Assembly: GCA_018398765.1 (NCBI GenBank)
Contig: JAHBMJ010005131.1
Coordinates: 22,501-57,305, forward strand
Origin: Chromera velia
Lineage: Eukaryota > Sar > Chromeraceae
DNA length: 34,805 nt
Direction of reading: 5' to 3'
Position 1 is the stretch's first letter. Each line of letters opens with the position of its first letter. A model generated the notes under the pieces. The model had not been told where the DNA came from, searched no databases, and saw nothing but the letters and a program-made list of their open reading frames with translations. A program made the translations under genes and the position numbers. Positions 1 through 10,861 of this stretch are shown piece after piece.

Positions 1-382
1 ATGTGTTCTCCAGGACCTCAGAAGACCATGCATCTATGCACGTCAGATCGATCGATCGATCGAGGTAACACCCATGCACTGCATGTATTGCAACACACTA
101 ATATGTTGCAATGCACTGAAGGCATATTAAATTGGTTGGAGGCTTGATCGACTACCCTTCATTCATTTATAATTCATCGATTGATCGGAGGGAGGCATTG
201 CCACTGACTTCCGTTCGTATCAGTCGACCAAACAGCCTGGCAGAACATCGACTCGTCCTTCTGTTCTGTAAAGAGGGCACAGCATGAAGCAGGTAGATAC
301 TTTTTCTCTTCTATAGGAGTGTGAAGGCTTATTGAAGACGTTTAAAACAGGGAGGTAATCCATTGATTTGTGGTCCTTTCAG
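1..382. other. Non-coding left edge with a short GATC repeat
   Basis: I see no convincing coding segment here. Positions about 45-62 hold a short (GATC)n run. A similar run recurs at about 15229-15246 between the two CBM20 genes. The rest is AT-leaning unique sequence leading to the acceptor-like site at 381-382. Confidence 0.5.
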
Positions 383-608
383 AAGGCCACCAGTTTCAAA
401 ATCTGTTCCTTATACCAAGAATGATGTTAGAGGAAATTGCTCCTCTTTTTCTTTCACCACTGGGAGGACAGATAGACACAGTTACATTGGGAAGCGCTCA
501 AGTGCAGCACAATCATGAAGCACAGGCTCCTGATGAGGCATATTTTTACCACCTTTATCGCCAGGGCAGTAGTCGTGTCAACATGGAAGAGCTGATTTAT
601 CCGTGCAG
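383..608 (+). CDS. Candidate internal exon, unknown protein
   Basis: A stretch of 74 full codons is open between a good acceptor (pyrimidine-rich run ending in CAG at 380-382) and a good donor (CAG|GTAATT at 606-612). It starts and ends mid-codon, as an internal exon would. The composition looks protein-like, with no low-complexity bias, and the last residues read MEELIYPC. I do not recognise the family. No partner exon can be assigned: a foldback element lies about 250 bases downstream and a decayed reading frame after that, so this may be part of the same broken gene. It could also be a chance open stretch. Confidence 0.3.
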
Positions 609-854
609 GTAATTTGGAGGTCGGGTCACATCATCAAACAAAGGGCAACCTCTGCTTTACTCGTGATATATCACATCTCCCTAAAGCTTCTAAAACGGCA
701 AAAGCGTAGGGGGCAGCACTCCAAATGCCCTCCATGTTTTAGCTATGTCTCTTAAAATATTATAGATGAAATATGAAGAAACCATTAATTAAAACTAGTA
801 TATTCAGTAGATTTTGGAGCATCATGTTGGGTTAGTTAAAACTTTGTTTTTCAA

Positions 855-1480
855 ATGTTGGGCTATGTTTTTATTTCTTCCAGCTCTGTCGCCAGGTTCT
901 GTTAGGCTTAGGGTCTCTTGGGCTGTATTAGGCCTGTTAGGCGGTGCTCAACAGTACAAATGGCCCAACAGCAGCCCAACATCACTTTAAAGTGCATAAC
1001 AAACATTGTAGAGCCTTTTAGACCAACTAAAAAAACATGCAGTAAAAAAAAAACAAAATTAAAGCTAAACGTTGCTTCAATATGAGCTTTATAGTCTTTA
1101 TGAAACGTAAAAAATGGTTGTTTGAAAATGAACCACATTTTTTAGAGGTTAAAGGTCTTAACACCGCCCCTCACTTTCAAACAACGATTTTATACGTTCT
1201 ATAAAGACTCTGAGTATAAAGTTCATATTAAAGCAACATTTAGCTTTAATTTTGGTTGTCTTGATTGCGTGTTTTTTAGTTGGTCTAAAAAGCTCTACAA
1301 TGTCTGTTATATACTTTAAAGTGATGTTGGGCTACTGTTAGGCTATTTGTACTGTTGGCCCAGTGTTGGGCACCGCTCAACAGGCCCAACACAGCCCAAT
1401 GCCCAACAAATTTAAACCTGGCGACATGACATCGTTCAACTTTGAGACACCACAATGATACCACAATGTAGCCCAACATA
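855..1480. mobile_element. Foldback / MITE-like element with long inverted arms
   Basis: Two arms of roughly 270 bases are imperfect inverted copies of each other. The left arm runs from about 887 to 1137 and the right from about 1165 to 1426. Both inner ends begin with the 12-mer TGTCGCCAGGTT read inward (887-898, and its complement at 1415-1426). The match may extend outward to an ATGTTGGGCTA motif at 855-865 and its complement at 1469-1479. The arms share a CAACATCACTTTAAAGT block and GGGCC/TTGGGCT-rich ends. There is no transposase ORF, so it would be non-autonomous. I could not identify a clear target-site duplication. Confidence 0.6.
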
Positions 1481-1489
1481 TTAATGACC

Positions 1490-2543
1490 AAGTGCGGCCC
1501 CCTAGGGCGAAAGCTGCTTCAAAGCCTGTTTTTCTCACGCTTCAGAATCTCTATAGGATACTGGAGTATTTGCAGATGTACCAGGAATCTGAGGTTTATG
1601 TATCATGAGTGCCTGAACAACTGGCAAGCTTTCGATAGTTCGATCAGCCTTCTACTGCCAGGCTTGCACCCACGACTACGACTTGGAAATAAAGTCTAGC
1701 ATCCTTTCAGGAATCCCGATGAACTCCCGCTTCTTCCAGACTTTGGTGGTCATTGTTGGTCTTTCGATGGTCGCCTTCTTCGTTCTGTGTGCTAGTCTCA
1801 TGGGAGCCACTCTGAATGAATGGGGTGCTTAGAACGAGTTCGGATTCGATCTGGTCACCGTCTCGTACCAAACAAAAGATGGTCAACAAGAGTTCATGAA
1901 GCATGCCTCCAAGTGGATTCAAATAGCACTGCTGGGCTTTGTTAGTATAGAAATGACTGGCTGGGTCTTGTGACTCTTCATCTGCCTCTTCGCGTGCATT
2001 TGCAACCTCGGCAGGCAGAGCATCGCATTCTACTCTTTCCACCAAAGAGAAAACAGACGTCTGGAATAGAATGTATGGCGAGGGTTCGACCCCGTTGCTC
2101 AAATGAGATTTTTTACTCCAAGCCGCTTATGCTGTATGCCAACAAAGCGCTCTGATGAGTCTGATCCATGCCCTCGCCTGTACTTCTGTCTTGAAGGAGC
2201 TAGCGGCATTTGTAATTGTTGTTTAAGCTGTCTATTTGGTGGACCATACTAAGGTGGAGGTGACTTTGGGGGTGACGGTAGAAATTCTGACAGCCAGGTG
2301 GCAGACAATTGCTGTGGTCTGTGTTATTCTACTTTTTGCTGGATCTGCTGCTTCGCTGGTATGCTTCTGGCTGCCTTGATCTTCATCGTCTCTCCTTTCG
2401 TTTGGTTCTACCTTCTGCTGCGAAAACTGATCGTAAGGAGGTTCTCAGTGAAGAACTTCGAAGAAGCGCCGTTGGAGATGGGTTTGAAGATGGGTTGGAT
2501 TGCACTGTCAATGTTTGAGGAGTTGAAAACATTGAAATTATGA
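1490..2543 (+). pseudogene. Decayed multi-pass membrane protein with in-frame stops
   Basis: From an ATG at 1719, a single frame reads as a coherent membrane protein for 274 codons to a TGA at 2541-2543. It is interrupted by four in-frame stops: TAG 1830-1832, TGA 1971-1973, TAG 2067-2069 and TAA 2250-2252. Hydrophobic segments occur at about 1743-1805, 1920-2005 and 2320-2430. The last is preceded by a Cys-rich stretch (CNCCLSC, later CCGLC and CWICC). The same frame stays open upstream to about 1611, and a coding-looking stretch in another frame covers about 1500-1605, which suggests a frameshift near 1605. About 13 stops would be expected by chance over this length. A true gene with short introns hiding the stops is the alternative. 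The family is not recognised. Confidence 0.4.
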
Positions 2544-3499
2544 TTGAATCCAGGGGGGTGTTTCACATATGGGGAGAAATTTGTATAAGATTGCCATTAA
2601 TTATGATATGCTTTGTAATCTAATTTGTAACATTCCTAACATTTAAAAGAAATTTTGGACAACTTCCTGGACAAAGTAAAAAATTGAAGTCAAATTCCTA
2701 ACATCTTAATTGAAAGTGTTTTTTTTTTTTTCTATCGATCCGTTTTCTATTATTTGTAAATCTATTTAATTAAATTCACGTAAATTCACTGATTAAATTC
2801 ACTTAAATTCATCTAAATTCACTTCAAGTTATAAATTCATTAAGGTATCACTTAATCAATCAATTAATGAATCAATCAATTTATGAATTTACTAACTAGC
2901 AGGATCTAGCAGGGTAGTCCGAGTTTAGGTCCGAGTTTAATTAATGTGTTAATTCTTCAATATCATTCATACATCCATTTAAAGAGACTAAAAAAGACCA
3001 TTTTACACGCGGACCTGGGCATAAGCAGGGTGGGCCTATAGCTATTGAGCAACATGAAAACTTAGTTAAAATATGGAAGATAGCTTTTTGTTTAAACTAG
3101 TGTTCAAATCTAGCTTTAAATATCGACTCAGATTCGACTGCCGGCATTCGATCATGTAGGTTGAATTTTTGACTGCCGTATGTGACCTGGAGTCCTGGAC
3201 TCGGAACTGCTTGCCTGCAATTGCATCACACAGCCCCATAGGACGGCCCCTGTTCATTTCTGATAGACAATCTGGTGTGGCACGCTGCCCCCTTTGTCAC
3301 CAAGTCCGCGTAGGACATACACACGAAAAATAATCAGCGAGGTAACGTGCAGCGTGCCACTCCGAGTACCCTCCACCAATATGGGGGCATCCACCAATTT
3401 GGGGGCATTTCAACTTCCCCATCAAACAATCTGCATCCATCGAAAGGGAAAAGAAGACCTCTCACTGTCAGCCAGCAAGAAAAAGACAGGCTCTGTCCA
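2544..3499. other. AT-rich intergenic DNA with AAATTCA repeats
   Basis: No gene seen. Positions about 2760-2850 hold at least six copies of a TAAATTCA-like 8-mer at irregular short spacing. A T-run lies at about 2719-2730. The 3' end of the FKBP-like gene on the minus strand sits at 3500, so its 3' UTR should lie in about 3300-3499. Confidence 0.5.
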
Positions 3500-4204
3500 T
3501 CAAACAACTTTCTTCAACGTGATAAGGTAGTACAAGGTCGTCCTGGAAGGAATGTCCCCGATGGAATACCGAGGATAGGTGAAGGCGTCGAGTGCTACTA
3601 TTTCCCTTGTCTCTCCGACCGTCATTTTCAACAAATTTGCTTCAAGTGCCTTATTCACTTCTTTCACCCCCAACTGAACCTCGAGGGGTTGCTTTAGCGA
3701 ACTCGTAGAGAAAACTAAAGTTCCGTTGAAATCATCGCGCCAGACGTCGCAGTCAATTTGAACAATATCCAATTTATCCACCTTCTCATCTGACCCCTCC
3801 TGTACCACCCTGTACTGTAACCCTGGCTCCATCATAGTATACCCAGGAATCTCTTTCACCTCATAGGGCAGCTTGATTATTGGTCCTTCCTGCTTCTTTT
3901 TCTTCGGTAGGGGCACTGCATTTAGGACCTTTGAGAGAGGACTCTCATCCTCAGCCGACTGGGCCTGAGCCGTTTGAGCTCCCCAGAAAAGGGCAGGCAT
4001 CAAGAGAGCTGGACGCAATAACTTCAAACTGATGTGCCGTCTCCGAGATTCATCGTGTCTCCCGTCTCCTTCTGAATTCAAAGAGACCAAGCGCCGCTGA
4101 GCAGAACCACCACTTCGGAAACCAATCGGTTTGCTCAGAAAGCCTTGAGCACTTGCAAATAAACAGAAAAATACCGCCAACCCCAAGGATCCCCCTTTTC
4201 GCAT
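3500..4204 (-). CDS. FKBP-like protein with tripartite thylakoid-lumen targeting signal
   Basis: Single-exon gene. I prefer the ATG at 4204 (234 aa) because it places the basic and hydrophobic signal peptide at the N-terminus; an in-frame ATG at 4243 would add 13 residues. Residues 1-21 form a signal peptide ending ASAQG before F22, the small-residue/Phe junction seen in proteins imported into red-lineage complex plastids. A Ser/Arg-rich transit-like stretch follows to about residue 53. Then come RRR (54-56), a hydrophobic run (about 58-79) and AQA at 79-81, resembling a twin-arginine-like lumen signal. Residues about 125-234 match the FKBP peptidyl-prolyl isomerase fold (GLQY...VVQEGS, PLEVQLG, KMTVGE, TLYYLITL). 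Canonical active-site residues look degenerate: the usual VIxGWE is VNKALE here. It may therefore be a lumenal chaperone or assembly factor, not an active isomerase. Confidence 0.82.
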   Translation of the reverse strand: MRKGGSLGLAVFFCLFASAQGFLSKPIGFRSGGSAQRRLVSLNSEGDGRHDESRRRHISLKLLRPALLMPALFWGAQTAQAQSAEDESPLSKVLNAVPLPKKKKQEGPIIKLPYEVKEIPGYTMMEPGLQYRVVQEGSDEKVDKLDIVQIDCDVWRDDFNGTLVFSTSSLKQPLEVQLGVKEVNKALEANLLKMTVGETREIVALDAFTYPRYSIGDIPSRTTLYYLITLKKVV

Positions 4205-4724
4205 GACGACAGTCGCTCCTTCGGGCGGGACGTCCGACCTCATTTGCGTTCCTTTCAGCTGGCGAGTTTCTCAAAGGCGAAGATCGGATTCAAACTACTT
4301 CCACTTGACCTTACCACGGTGGACACCAGAGAGCGCGGACTGCCCGAGATTTCAGATCTACAAGAAGTTCTGAGAGAGGCTCAGACTCATGAAGTGGCAA
4401 AAAGTCATGCACTAGCTCTGGTCCGATCATTCGGACCCGTCTTCGTGAAGGGCCCCGGAAAGTGCGCGCGAACCATGCATCCAAGGGGGATCTCATCTAT
4501 TCTCATCTATTCTCATCTTCTTGCATGAGATCGAACGAAGATGAACGGAGCTCAATGAGGCTCACTCCTCACTTCCTCGCTGACCTTTCACTCTTCAATC
4601 ACTTTGGTTCTCTTATTTCGTAGGTTGACAAGGCTTTTACACGGTGGTCTGGTCTCCTGTACGGGTCCTGCCCTCGGATGACTCTCTTCCTTTGAATTTT
4701 ACATTCCTTCTCTCATTGAATCAC
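4205..4724. promoter_or_regulatory. Divergent intergenic region, FKBP-like / NOL10
   Basis: About 520 bases separate the divergent starts of the FKBP-like gene (minus) and NOL10 (plus), so both promoters should lie here. A tandem 10-mer TCTCATCTAT occurs at about 4494-4519 (two copies plus a partial third). I see no convincing TATA box. Confidence 0.45.
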
Positions 4725-7700
4725 ATGCTGAAGAGTCTGAATGTCAACGGGGTGAAGGTGTACAACCTTTCTGCAGGGAAGACACTCCCCCAATTCCTCG
4801 ACGACGCGCAGAAAAATTCAAAATCCCTGAAGAAAAATGAAGACTTCAGACGACGCATCGAGCTCATTCAACACTTTGACTTCCCGATCGCTTCCCAAAA
4901 AGTTGCCGTCTCCGAGAATCAGCAGTTCATTGCAGCTGTCGGGATCTACCCCCCCGAGATCCGCATGTATGAAACCGCCACTCTTGGAATGAAATTCAGT
5001 CGTCGGTTGGATGCAGAGGTCGTTGATTTTCTTTTTCTTTCGGATGACTACCGAAAACTCGTTTTCCTGCTCGGAGACAGAACTTTAGAGTTCCACGCTC
5101 AAGGGGGGAGGCACCACAGGATACGAATTCCCAAAATGGGACGTGCGCTTGATTACCACCCAGAGACTGCTGAGCTGTTGGCGGTAGGGAGTTCAAATGA
5201 GATCTATAGAATCGATCTAGAACAGGGGACGTACAGCTCACCTTTGCTGTCAGCAACAGAGGGGTTGAATTTTGTGAAGGTCCACCCGTCTCTTCCCATT
5301 GCCACCGTGGGAGGAGACGGGGGGATTGTGGAGGGATGGGATCTCCGCGCCCCCCGTGCCGTCTCGAATCTGTCCCTAGATCCTGAAACTGCCAGAAGTG
5401 CTGGAGGGGAGCCTGGAGGGGGCTATGCAGCCACCTGTGCTGATTGGTCTCCTGATGGTTTGCACATTGCCGTGGGGGACTCGGAGGGAGTTGTTCGGGT
5501 TTTTGACTTACGGTCCTCTAAAGCGCTGTGCACACGGGATCATCGAAATGGGCTGCCTATCAAAAGCGTCCAGTGCATGCAAAGGGAAGCGTTGACGCTT
5601 GGAGGGGGAGGGGGGAAGAATGATGACGTAGACGACTTTGGCTTAGACATGCAGGGAGAGGGGGCAGGTGCCCATTTGCTGGTTGCCTCATTGGATGAGC
5701 GTGCGGTGAAGATTTGGTCCTGTGAAGGGTTGAGGAGTTCAGGGTCGATGTCGTCCTTTGAGTCGTCTGGAAGGGGGATGGGAGGCATGGAGGGGGGGAC
5801 GCGCATGGTGGCATCGGTGGAGACTGGCAGCGTCGCTAATCAGGTTGGTCCAGTCAGTGCGCGCATCGTCAAGGCCTTTTCTCCCCTTCTCCTTTCCTGA
5901 CCAACCAACTTCGTCTTTTTATTGGATTCTAGCATATGGCTGGAAACATTGTAATGAGATTGATGGGTTTATCTTTCGTTCATGCTTACTTATCTATGGT
6001 GAGGGACTGAGGCGTATGTCGTGCGGTTGAGACGAGACGTGTGTGGAAGAAACCTTGAAGAGGAAGCGAATGGAAGAAATTGCGCAGATTTCCAACCGAT
6101 CTGACTTTGTTTTTTTTTCGTGAAGCAGAACGCGAGCTTCTTCTCTTCCCGGATGTTGTCGCAATGGACCTTCTCCGCCCTTGTTTGACAGTCGATCTTT
6201 CGCCTCCATGCGTATGCACTGCCTGCTTGTTTGGTTTTCTTCCGCCTCTATGGAAAGAGGGAGAGAGAGAGAGAGAGACTTGATTCGGTTCGTATTTGCA
6301 GGCGTGCGTGTTTCCAGACAGTGGGTTGTTGATGATTGCCCAAGACTCCCCTCGCATAGGTCTCTTCTTCATTCCTGCTCTCGGGATGGCTCCACGGTGG
6401 TCGGTCGGGCTGTCTGATTCTGGTGATCGATGCTTTTTTTTTGTGACTCTTTCTTTCGCTTCCATTCTGTCCTCCTGCGGGTTTGTCTGCCTGTTGTCTG
6501 GATGCTGATTTTGAAGTGACCATGCACCCTTTGCAGTGCCGTGCTGCAGCCTCCCCAATCTCTCCATTCTCTCTGTCTGGTTGTGAATTGTTGGGAGTTT
6601 GTAGCATGTGTGTATGTGAATCCGCGTGTCTTTGTCTCTCTACGTCTAACGCATTGTCCGTGAGTGAATATGTCCTTTGTTTAAATCTCTTTCTCTCAGG
6701 TGCGCTTACCTAGAGGGTCTCATTGAGGAACTGGAAGAGGCCCCCGCTACCTCCGTGTTTGACGACTACCAATTTGTGACGAGGGCACAATTGCGGGAAC
6801 TGGGGGCAGAGCATCTGGTTGGTTTGTTTGTTTGTTTCTGAGGCTTTCTTTGTGTCTTTCTCTGTCTCTCTTTCTGTCTCTGTCGCTGTCTGGCTGTCTT
6901 TGTTTGTCTCTCATTCTCTCTGTCTGGTCTTTTTGAACGAACTTTGTAGGTTGGCCTTTTGTCAGCATACGGAAGGCAGGTGGAAGGGGCGCAGACAATG
7001 AAGGGAGAATGGCATCTGGCGCGTCTCTCATTCTGAAGGAGACGCTTGAGTGGTACGGGAAGGAAGGAAGGAAAGAAGAGAACAGGTAACTGAACAGAGG
7101 TAGACGGCGTCTGCCTGTCTGTCTGTCTGTCTGTCTATCTGTCTGTCTGTAAACCCACCCGAACGGGAGAAAGAAATGCAAAGAGACGATCAAAGCAAGA
7201 ACAGAAGCAGCAGCAATTCCCCCACCTCCTCCCGCCGCCCCCGCCCCCGCCCCCCCTCTTCCCTCTTCATCGGCCTCCTCATCCCCTGCAGATCCCCCTC
7301 CACAGGCTCCCCCTCCTTCGTCGTCCCTTCACGCCTCCTCTTCCTCCTCCTCCTTCTCCTCCTCAGCAATCCCAGCAGTAAACGCAGAACCTACAGCCCA
7401 CCCCCCAGCCCACCCTCCAGCCGTTTCGGTATCTTCATCTCCTTCAGCCATTTCGTTTGCTTCATCTTCTTCGGAACCCCCTCCTCCCCCCCTCCCGCCC
7501 GCCCCCCCGCAACAACCCCCTTGGAGAAGATCGTCACCAGGAAAGTCAAGAAGATTGCACAGAATAGATGAGAACAGTTCCAGTTCCAGTGCAGCCGCCC
7601 TTGCCGAACCCGTTCCAGCTCCCGCCCCCATCCCGGTCTCTACAGACCAACAACATCAAGACCCACACTCCCAAGAAGGGATGGAGGGGGAGCTCCCATC

Positions 7701-9963
7701 CCCCATCACACCTGGATCCGCCCCTTCCCTTTCACCCCACAGCGAGCGCGCAAACAATGGGTCCACGTATGACTCACCGTCAGAGCAGGAGTCCTGAGGA
7801 GAGAGAAGAGGTTTTAGAGAAGGTTCAAGCAACTGAGCACCGTCGCTCCTTTGGTATGGGACTTTGGAGAGTTTCGTTACCGCCGAAAGAGTCCTCCCGC
7901 AAGATACGAAGACACAACATCAGAAGAAATCCCCCTCCGCAGGGACGCCCCCCCACCCCCCCACCTCTGTCTAAAGAACATGACGGTGCCGGTCCCCACG
8001 TGCAGTTTTCTTTTTTCGTTTTGTTGTCATTTTTAATTTTTGTTGGTTTTTCTTGCCTTGTTTTCTTTTCTTCTCTTTCTTGTCTTGAGTGGAAGCAGCA
8101 GAGGAGTAGCGTGTGAAACCAGTGATCACGTGAAAGTCTGTCGGGAGGTGGAGAGGCAAGGGGCGCTTAACTCTCACCTTTCGGGCCCCCTGCCCACTTT
8201 GTCTGAGTTGTCGTGATGTTCCTTTGTCTTTGTTGCTTTCTTTCTTTTTGTCTATTGTGTCCATGAAGAAAAGAAGGGAGAAGAAGAAACATATAGTCTG
8301 TCTGTGGTGTTCATGAAGAAAAAGAGGGAGAAGAAGAAGAAACACATAGTCTGTCTGTCTATCTGTCTATCTGTCTGTCTGCCTGCCTGCAGGTGGGGAC
8401 AGGGATGCTGCGTGCGTACATGCACGGGTTCTTCATGGACTCCCGACTCTACAGGTGGGAGTGTGGGGGGGTGGGAGGGTGCATTTCTTTCTTTGTTTTC
8501 TCTTAATTCTCTGTTGTGTGGGGTGACGGTGCGTTGTGTCCCCACGCACGTGTGTTTGTGCGCTTTGCGTTGGTGGTTACGAGCATGCATGAGCTACTGC
8601 GTCCGTGGGCTTGCGTGGTCGGCTTCGGCCTGGTCCCGCCATCATGTTTCGTTGAGCGTTGGGCTTCGAAGAGCAGGGAAGGGGAGGAAGAGGTGAGGTT
8701 GTTTGTTCTGCCAGCAGGTGCCTCTGAGGTGTTTCCGCGAGGCTTGAGCTAGAATGCCTCTTCGAGTGGACTTTGGTTTCGCTTGAATGGTGTCCTGCGG
8801 GGTCTTTCGAGGAGTCATGCTGCCTGAAGAATGAGGATTGATTTCAAGAAAAGAATTTCTTGATTGTTGTTCTGCTGCAGGTCGCTCCGGGAGGTAGCAA
8901 CTCCTTTTGCAATCGAGGAGATGCGAAAACGGAGAGTTCAGGTCAGTGAGGGGATAGAGTTCGGGGATCTTTTCGCAGTGGATTGATCGATTGATGTTTA
9001 TGTATGTATGTATGTATGTATGTATGCATGTGTGTGTGTATGTGTGTGTGTGTGTGTATTTCTGGCATCCTTTCGTTGTTTGTTTGCTTATTTTCTCCTC
9101 AATGGCTGCCCGGTCTCCACTTCTTCGTGTAGAAGCTTCTTGTCATTCGTTTTTTTTGCATTCTTGTTTTCTCTCTCTTTCTCTCTTTTCCCCTCTCACT
9201 TGTTGGCTGCCGCCTTCTACCCTTCTCGTAACAGAGGGCTCGTCTGCGGCTCTCCCTGTGCAAAAGCGTGTGGATGCTCCGGGGGCTTCATGAGCGTGAT
9301 GATGATGCATGCGGATTCTGGTGCATTCTGCTGTTGCAGGAGCGGATGGATGCTTCGAGGAAGATGCGCATAGAGGCGTCAAAGCGCCCAGGCGGTGTGA
9401 ACTCTGCACTTGAGGAGAGCCTGAACAAGGCACTGAATGAGGGGAAAGAGGAGGGAGCGTCGCAGAAACGGAAGAAGGCGGCCGAGCAGGCAGAGGCGAT
9501 TCTGTCAGATGACCGTTTTGGTCGTCTGTTTTCGAATCCAGATTTCCAAATTGAGGAAGTGGATGGCCCGAGTCGGTCTCCCTTTCCCTCGGCAGTTTCG
9601 CTTTCTTCTTCTAAGGCTGGGGGGGGAGGAGAGGATGAAGAGGATGATGAGGACGGACCCGACGCTGTCATGCGCACAGACGCGGATATGCTGGGTGAGT
9701 CTGACGAGGACGAGGAGGCCGGTGGAAGTCGGGGTCATCCGAATGGGAAGATGAAGAGACAGAGAAGGTCGGAAGAGGAGGAAGAGTCAGGAGATGAGGG
9801 GGACGATGAAGCTTTTCGTCTTTTGGCGGAGGGGGGGAGTGGATTAGCTGCTGGGCTGGTGGCGGGAGAGCGAGGGAGGGATAGAGAGAAAAGCGGAGGG
9901 GTCGAGAAAGGGAGGGGTGGGAGGGGTGGACGAGGGGGCAGCGGGAGGGGGAAACGGAAATAA
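4725..9963 (+). CDS. NOL10: NOL10 / Enp2 nucleolar WD40 protein (ribosome biogenesis)
   Basis: Six exons resolved by homology and GT-AG sites: 4725-5843, 6302-6399, 6700-6817, 8393-8454, 8881-8941 and 9340-9963. Phases all match and give 693 aa; human NOL10 is about 690. In yeast the family (Enp2) acts in the nucleolus in early 40S/SSU-processome assembly. The start is MLKSLNVNGVKVYNLS, matching the family N-terminus. The WD40 propeller spans about 1-420 (RRRIELIQ, SDDYRKLVFL, FDLRSSKALC, HRNGLPIKSV). The conserved stretches FDDYQFVT and LRAYMHGFFMD lie in exons 3 and 4. The NUC153-type motif DDRFGRLFSNPDFQIEE lies at about 543-559. An acidic region (about 570-660) is followed by a Gly/Arg-rich RGG-like tail (about 672-693), common in nucleolar proteins. 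Intron 3 (6818-8392) is unusually long and contains another reading frame. Confidence 0.95.
7009..7797 (+). CDS. Possible nested or cassette two-exon ORF in NOL10 intron 3, Pro/Ser/Ala-rich
   Basis: Two open segments join in phase: 7009-7085 (ATG at 7009, donor AG|GTAACT) and 7170-7797 (acceptor GGGAG|A after a CTGT-repeat pyrimidine tract, TGA at 7795). Together they give 234 aa. The N-terminus MASGASLILKETLEWYGKEG is followed by a basic stretch, then a long Pro/Ser/Ala-rich disordered region. In that region Ser, Pro and Ala codons vary freely at third positions (TCT/TCA/TCG/TCC, CCT/CCC/CCA), which argues for protein-level constraint and not a simple repeat. The first segment is also open upstream to an acceptor at 6948-6949, so these could instead be cassette exons of NOL10. 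A further open, coding-looking stretch (PLVWDFGEFRYRR) at about 7820-7990 may belong with it. Function unknown. Confidence 0.35.
7105..7150 (+). repeat. (CTGT)n microsatellite, NOL10 intron 3
   Basis: Imperfect CTGT/CTAT tetranucleotide run. It sits directly upstream of the candidate acceptor at 7168-7169. Confidence 0.85.
8348..8392 (+). repeat. (CTGT)n microsatellite forming the NOL10 exon 4 polypyrimidine tract
   Basis: A CTGT/CTAT run passes into GCCTGCCTGCAG and ends exactly at the exon 4 acceptor (AG 8391-8392). The repeat is therefore the pyrimidine tract of this splice site. Confidence 0.85.
8995..9060 (+). repeat. (GTAT)n / (GT)n microsatellite, NOL10 intron 5
   Basis: A run of TATG tetranucleotides passes into alternating TG within intron 5. 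Confidence 0.85.
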
Positions 9964-10861
9964 TTGATTCATGCTACTTCGACTCGGAACAGTTGCGGAG
10001 AAAGTGGCACTCTTCCAAATCATCAGACTTCAAGGTTGCCAGTGTTGAAAGTAAGTAACCATTTTTTCCCTATAAGAACTATTCATTCATGAGGAATTAA
10101 GAGAACGATTTTCAAATATTTTTCACAAATTTTAATTAATATTAAGACTTCATCTCTAGTCTCCGAGTCTAGAGCGATCTGCGCTGATCTTTTGCTAGAT
10201 CTTTTAACACTCATAGCTCTGACAGTGCATGCTTATAGGAAAGTGCAAGTCGACTCGGATGTATGGGCCAGACAGCGCGCAACAGTAATGAACTAGTGAT
10301 CGAATTAACTGCGGGGTAACTCAAAAACTACCTCTCATTTGCTATAGCCCATTTAAAATAGATTTTATCATATTCTTAGTGTTATTCTATCCATACATGA
10401 TACTTGTAGATAATACTGCATGTTTCTTTGTTTTTATCCGTCTTTCTAGCAGTCTTTAGAAAGACTACTAAATCGAATAAGATTAAATAAAATAGGACTA
10501 AGTAACTTTGTAAGTCTGTGGAGACTTGACTCGATTCGTCACTCGAAGTCTAGCTTAAAGTTTCGAACGATAATGAGATAAATATTAATATATGTTGCTA
10601 TGTTTTTATATGGGAGACTCTAGTTTACCATTAGGTTTGACACAATACGAACTCAACTTAATCAAATCTAATCACTTGGGATCCTAAAAAATATTGCATA
10701 TATGAATTACAGTATAATATATGTATGTAAACATCTAAATTTTCCTTCAAAGTTTGCACGGATCCTTTGCTCGCTTCTCGGAGTCTAAAATAAGTGAATA
10801 TACAAAGCTATAAGTACACGCACTATCGAACGTACGAAGTGGACGCATATGCAGTACATCA
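9964..10861. other. AT-rich intergenic region
   Basis: No gene seen. It runs from the NOL10 stop to the start of the repeated 3' flank of the CBM20 gene. Stops are dense in all frames and no RNA gene is evident. Confidence 0.55.

Noticed and set aside
2075-2105. tRNA T-arm-like GGTTCGACCCC
   Set aside because: No matching acceptor, D or anticodon arms around it, and it lies in a hydrophobic reading frame.
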